A stretch of DNA of 64,000 nt from an uncultured Odoribacter sp. (GTDB taxonomy: Bacteria; Bacteroidota; Bacteroidia; Bacteroidales; Marinifilaceae): positions 50,519 to 114,518 of the forward strand of contig CAJURM010000009.1 of the NCBI GenBank assembly GCA_910589025.1. Direction: 5' to 3'. The notes under the pieces are model-generated. The model was not told the DNA's origin, searched no databases, and worked only from the letters and a program-made list of their open reading frames with translations. A program made the position numbers and the translations under genes. How positions within the stretch are numbered: the stretch's first letter is position 1; the number at the start of each line of letters is the position of its first letter. This document shows, in pieces, positions 61,454 through 64,000 of this stretch.

Positions 61454-62908
61454 ATGAAAAAACTATATATTTTCATGTTGAAAAGCTTTGCCGGGCCATT
61501 TATCGCTACATTTTTTATCAGTATGTTCGTATTACTCATGCAGATGTTATGGCGGTATATTGATGAACTGGTGGGAAAGGGACTTGATTTTTCAGTCATT
61601 GTGGAGTTGTTATTTTATTTCTCTCTTTCTTTGGTTCCGATGGCTCTTCCGTTGGCAGTATTGCTTTCTTCCATCATGACTTTTGGTACGTTAGGGGAGA
61701 ATTATGAATTGATCGCCTTAAAGTCTGCGGGAATTTCTTTGTACCGTATTATGTATCCTTTGATTGTATTGATTGTCTGTTTGTCTGTTTTCACTTTCTT
61801 TTTTTCAAATAACATTCTTCCCATTGCTAATATGCGTGCCGGTAATCTGTTGTATGATATAAAAAGGCATAAGCCGGAATTGTCTTTTAAAGAAGGGGTG
61901 TTTACCAATGATCTGGAGGGTTATAGTATAAAGATTGACAGGATTGATAAAAGTACGGGGATGATGTATAATATGCTGATTTATAATCATAGAGATGTCC
62001 CTGGCAATTATGAGGTGACCCGAGCGGATTCTGGTATGATGGTTAATAATCCGAATAGTACGTATATGGAGTTGGTATTGTTTAATGGTAATACGTATAC
62101 GGATGAAAGCATGAAGCCTAATGGCAGAAGAACGTTCCCTTTCAGACGTCTGAAATTTGACAAACAATCAGTGTTGATAGAGCTTCCTGGTAATGAATTT
62201 AAACGGCGGGATGAAGATTTTATTACGGCCATAATGTTGAATCTGAAACAGCTTAATTATACCATTGATTCTTTGCAGAACAAACTGGATACCCGGAAAA
62301 GAGAAGAAACAACGCATATGTTGAAAGTGAATTACGAAAAGAACCGTAGTTCTAATCCTCAGCGGGATAGTCTTTTGCGCTTGGAGACGCTTGGAATGAA
62401 AGGAAATGCGGATTCTTTGTATCGGGAGTTGGAACCAGAAGAGAGAAAAAGGGCTATGGAAAATGCCTTACAATATGCCAGGGATGTGAGTACCAATATG
62501 GCAAAGGATATGAATTTTTATAAGAGGCAGGGTGACCAGATCCGGAAGAATCAGTTGGAGTGGCATAAGAAATTTACTTTGCCGTTTGCTTGTCTGATTT
62601 TCTTTTTTATCGGTGCGCCTTTGGGAGGGATTATTAGAAAAGGAGGGTTGGGAATGCCAGTCGTTGTCTCCATATTGCTTTTTATTATTTATTATGTGAT
62701 ATCTATGATGGGGCAGAGGGCGGCGAAGGAAGCGGTGCTTCCGATGTGGTTCGGGAGTTGGTTGTCTTCCTTGATATTACTGCCGTTGGGGGTATTGCTA
62801 ACTTATAAGTCTGTGACTGATTCGGAAATTATGAATGGAGAGGCTTATGTGAATTTCTTTAAGAAAATAGGCGCCCTTTTAAAAAAGAAACAGAATGCAA
62901 AAGCATAG
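61454..62908 (+). CDS. LptF/LptG (YjgP/YjgQ) family permease
   Basis: The 484-residue protein begins MKKLYIFMLKSFAGPFIATFF and has three N-terminal and three C-terminal membrane helices around a large periplasmic region. The GENYELIALKSAGISLYRIMYPL segment is typical for LptF/G. These proteins form the membrane part of the ABC transporter that extracts lipopolysaccharide. It is longer than E. coli LptF (about 366) because of an extended periplasmic region with a charged helix, as seen in Bacteroidetes members. The start at 61454 is set by the promoter just upstream. The end overlaps fmt by 14 bp. Confidence 0.85.
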   Translation: MKKLYIFMLKSFAGPFIATFFISMFVLLMQMLWRYIDELVGKGLDFSVIVELLFYFSLSLVPMALPLAVLLSSIMTFGTLGENYELIALKSAGISLYRIMYPLIVLIVCLSVFTFFFSNNILPIANMRAGNLLYDIKRHKPELSFKEGVFTNDLEGYSIKIDRIDKSTGMMYNMLIYNHRDVPGNYEVTRADSGMMVNNPNSTYMELVLFNGNTYTDESMKPNGRRTFPFRRLKFDKQSVLIELPGNEFKRRDEDFITAIMLNLKQLNYTIDSLQNKLDTRKREETTHMLKVNYEKNRSSNPQRDSLLRLETLGMKGNADSLYRELEPEERKRAMENALQYARDVSTNMAKDMNFYKRQGDQIRKNQLEWHKKFTLPFACLIFFFIGAPLGGIIRKGGLGMPVVVSILLFIIYYVISMMGQRAAKEAVLPMWFGSWLSSLILLPLGVLLTYKSVTDSEIMNGEAYVNFFKKIGALLKKKQNAKA

Positions 62909-63863
62909 ATTGAGAATTGTATATATGGGGACGCCTGATTTTGCTGTTCTTCCATTAAAGAAAATCGTTGAGGCTGGGTTTGATGTAGTGGGTGTTGTCA
63001 CCAATCCGGATAAACCTGCCGGGCGGGGTCAGAAGATACAGGCGTCTTCTGTGAAAAAATATGCTTTGGAGCAAGGTATTCCTTTGTTACAGCCGGAGAA
63101 ATTCCGGGATGAAGTTTTTTTGCAGAATCTGGCGGCTTGGAAGGCAGATTTGCAATTGGTTGTTGCTTTCAAAATGCTGCCGGAAGTGGTTTGGGCGATG
63201 CCTCCTTTAGGAACCATTAATTTGCATGCCTCTCTTTTACCGGACTATCGAGGTGCTGCTCCGATAAACTGGGCTGTAATGAATGGGGAAACTTGTTCGG
63301 GGGTATCTACTTTTTTGCTGAGTCATGAAATAGATACAGGAAAAGTTATTTTTCAAGAGAAGGTGGCTATCCTAGAAGAGATGACTGCCGGAGATTTGCA
63401 TGATTTGTTGATGGAAAGAGGTGCAGAATTGCTGGTAAAAACGGTGGATGCTGTGGAAAGGAATGACTATCCGTTAGTAGAACAGTCTTATTTATTAGGT
63501 GGACGAGAACCTAAAATGGCACCAAAGATTTTCAGAGAAGATATGAAAATTGATTGGACTACAGATGTTGAAACTGTATATAATCATATACGGGGATTGG
63601 CTCCCTATCCGGCAGCTTGGACAGAATTGGAGCATATAGAGACAGGGGAGGTGTTGACAGTGAAAATTACTTCAGTTTGCAAAGGTGTGAAAAAGTTGGA
63701 AGGAGTATCGGGGGAAATATATACGGATGGTAGAGTATGGGAAGTGGGTGTTTCAAACGGACGAATTCGTCTGGAAGAGGTGCAGTTTTCCGGGAAGAAA
63801 AGAATGAAAACAGAAGATTGTTTAAGAGGATTCAAGCTGGATGAATATCGAATTAAAATGTAA
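62895..63863 (+). CDS. fmt: Methionyl-tRNA formyltransferase
   Basis: The 322-residue protein has RIVYMGTPDFAVLPLKKI, VTNPDKPAGRGQKIQ, NLHASLLPDYRGAAPINWAVMNGE with the formyl-transfer residues, SHEIDTGKVIFQE, and a C-terminal OB-fold. It formylates initiator Met-tRNA. It overlaps the permease gene, so they share the promoter at 61397-61427. Confidence 0.96.
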   Translation: MQKHRLRIVYMGTPDFAVLPLKKIVEAGFDVVGVVTNPDKPAGRGQKIQASSVKKYALEQGIPLLQPEKFRDEVFLQNLAAWKADLQLVVAFKMLPEVVWAMPPLGTINLHASLLPDYRGAAPINWAVMNGETCSGVSTFLLSHEIDTGKVIFQEKVAILEEMTAGDLHDLLMERGAELLVKTVDAVERNDYPLVEQSYLLGGREPKMAPKIFREDMKIDWTTDVETVYNHIRGLAPYPAAWTELEHIETGEVLTVKITSVCKGVKKLEGVSGEIYTDGRVWEVGVSNGRIRLEEVQFSGKKRMKTEDCLRGFKLDEYRIKM

Positions 63864-63964
63864 TTTCCCTCAGTGTTATTCTTTTTGTGTGGTGTTTTTA
63901 TATTTGATTTATAGCGAATTGAGTTTTTGTGATGAGATTTTTCAAAAAAAATATTACAAGAAAA

Positions 63965-63997
63965 TTTGGATATTTGCAGATGGTTGTGTTATCTTTG
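63965..63997 (+). promoter_or_regulatory. Promoter at the window edge
   Basis: TTTG (63965-63968), a 21-nt spacer and TATCTTTG (63990-63997) form a consensus promoter reading out of the window. Its gene is not visible. Confidence 0.6.
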
Positions 63998-64000
63998 CAC

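Overview
This window is a piece of a Bacteroidales chromosome, and Odoribacteraceae or a close relative is my best guess. The evidence is several promoters of the Bacteroidetes type (TTTG, 19-21 nt, TAnnTTTG), an Mfa1/Mfa2-type fimbrial operon, DUF6266 and DUF3575/DUF3868 families, a meso-DAP MurE, and a cysteate synthase-like enzyme. The last suggests sulfonolipid chemistry, known from Odoribacter and Alistipes. The genus is an inference. No rRNA, tRNA, insertion sequence or CRISPR array was seen.

Layout. (1) 1-5.1 kb is housekeeping: a truncated nucleoside kinase, a lytic transglycosylase, a MATE exporter, a YqeY-like protein and a dNTP triphosphohydrolase. (2) 5.2-19.0 kb is an A+T-rich accessory island. 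It holds two DUF6266 proteins each preceded by a possible tiny ORF, a KilA-N protein, a DUF2335 membrane protein pair, and two lipoprotein genes that each sit behind a copy of the same promoter plus ~280-nt structured leader. It ends with a six-gene operon at 11.0-18.9 kb encoding a J-like tail-anchored protein, a coiled-coil membrane protein, a divergent Hsp70, a tail-anchored protein, a pseudokinase-AAA+ fusion and a TerB-like protein. That operon is the strongest candidate for an undescribed system. (3) 19.0-20.4 kb is a CoA-transferase gene.

(4) 20.5-31.4 kb is a phase-variable-looking fimbrial locus. A tyrosine recombinase is followed by a ~274-bp segment bounded by inverted copies of a palindromic core site and carrying a promoter that at present points away from the fimbrial genes. 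Six fimbrial genes follow: DUF3575, DUF3868/OmpA-like, Mfa1-like, Mfa2-like and two further lipoprotein subunits. (5) 31.5-32.6 kb holds smpB and a Yip1-like membrane protein. (6) 32.8-49.1 kb is the division and cell wall (dcw) cluster: mraZ, rsmH, ftsL, ftsI, murE, mraY, murD, ftsW, murG, murC, ftsQ, ftsA and two tandem ftsZ genes. MraZ-type operator repeats lie in front of it.

(7) 49.2-64 kb is mixed core metabolism: a DEAD-box helicase, EngB, a MORN-like protein, xseA/xseB, a PBP4-type carboxypeptidase, canonical dnaK, the cysteate synthase-like enzyme, a YihY/BrkB protein, a START-like protein, an LptF/G permease and fmt.

Several gene sets probably work together. The dcw genes make lipid II and assemble the divisome. 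The fimbrial genes build a lipoprotein-derived pilus whose transcription is probably switched by DNA inversion. The chaperone-like island pairs a J-like protein, an Hsp70 and an AAA+ ATPase at the membrane, an arrangement that resembles a dedicated disaggregase or remodelling machine; its biological role cannot be read from sequence.
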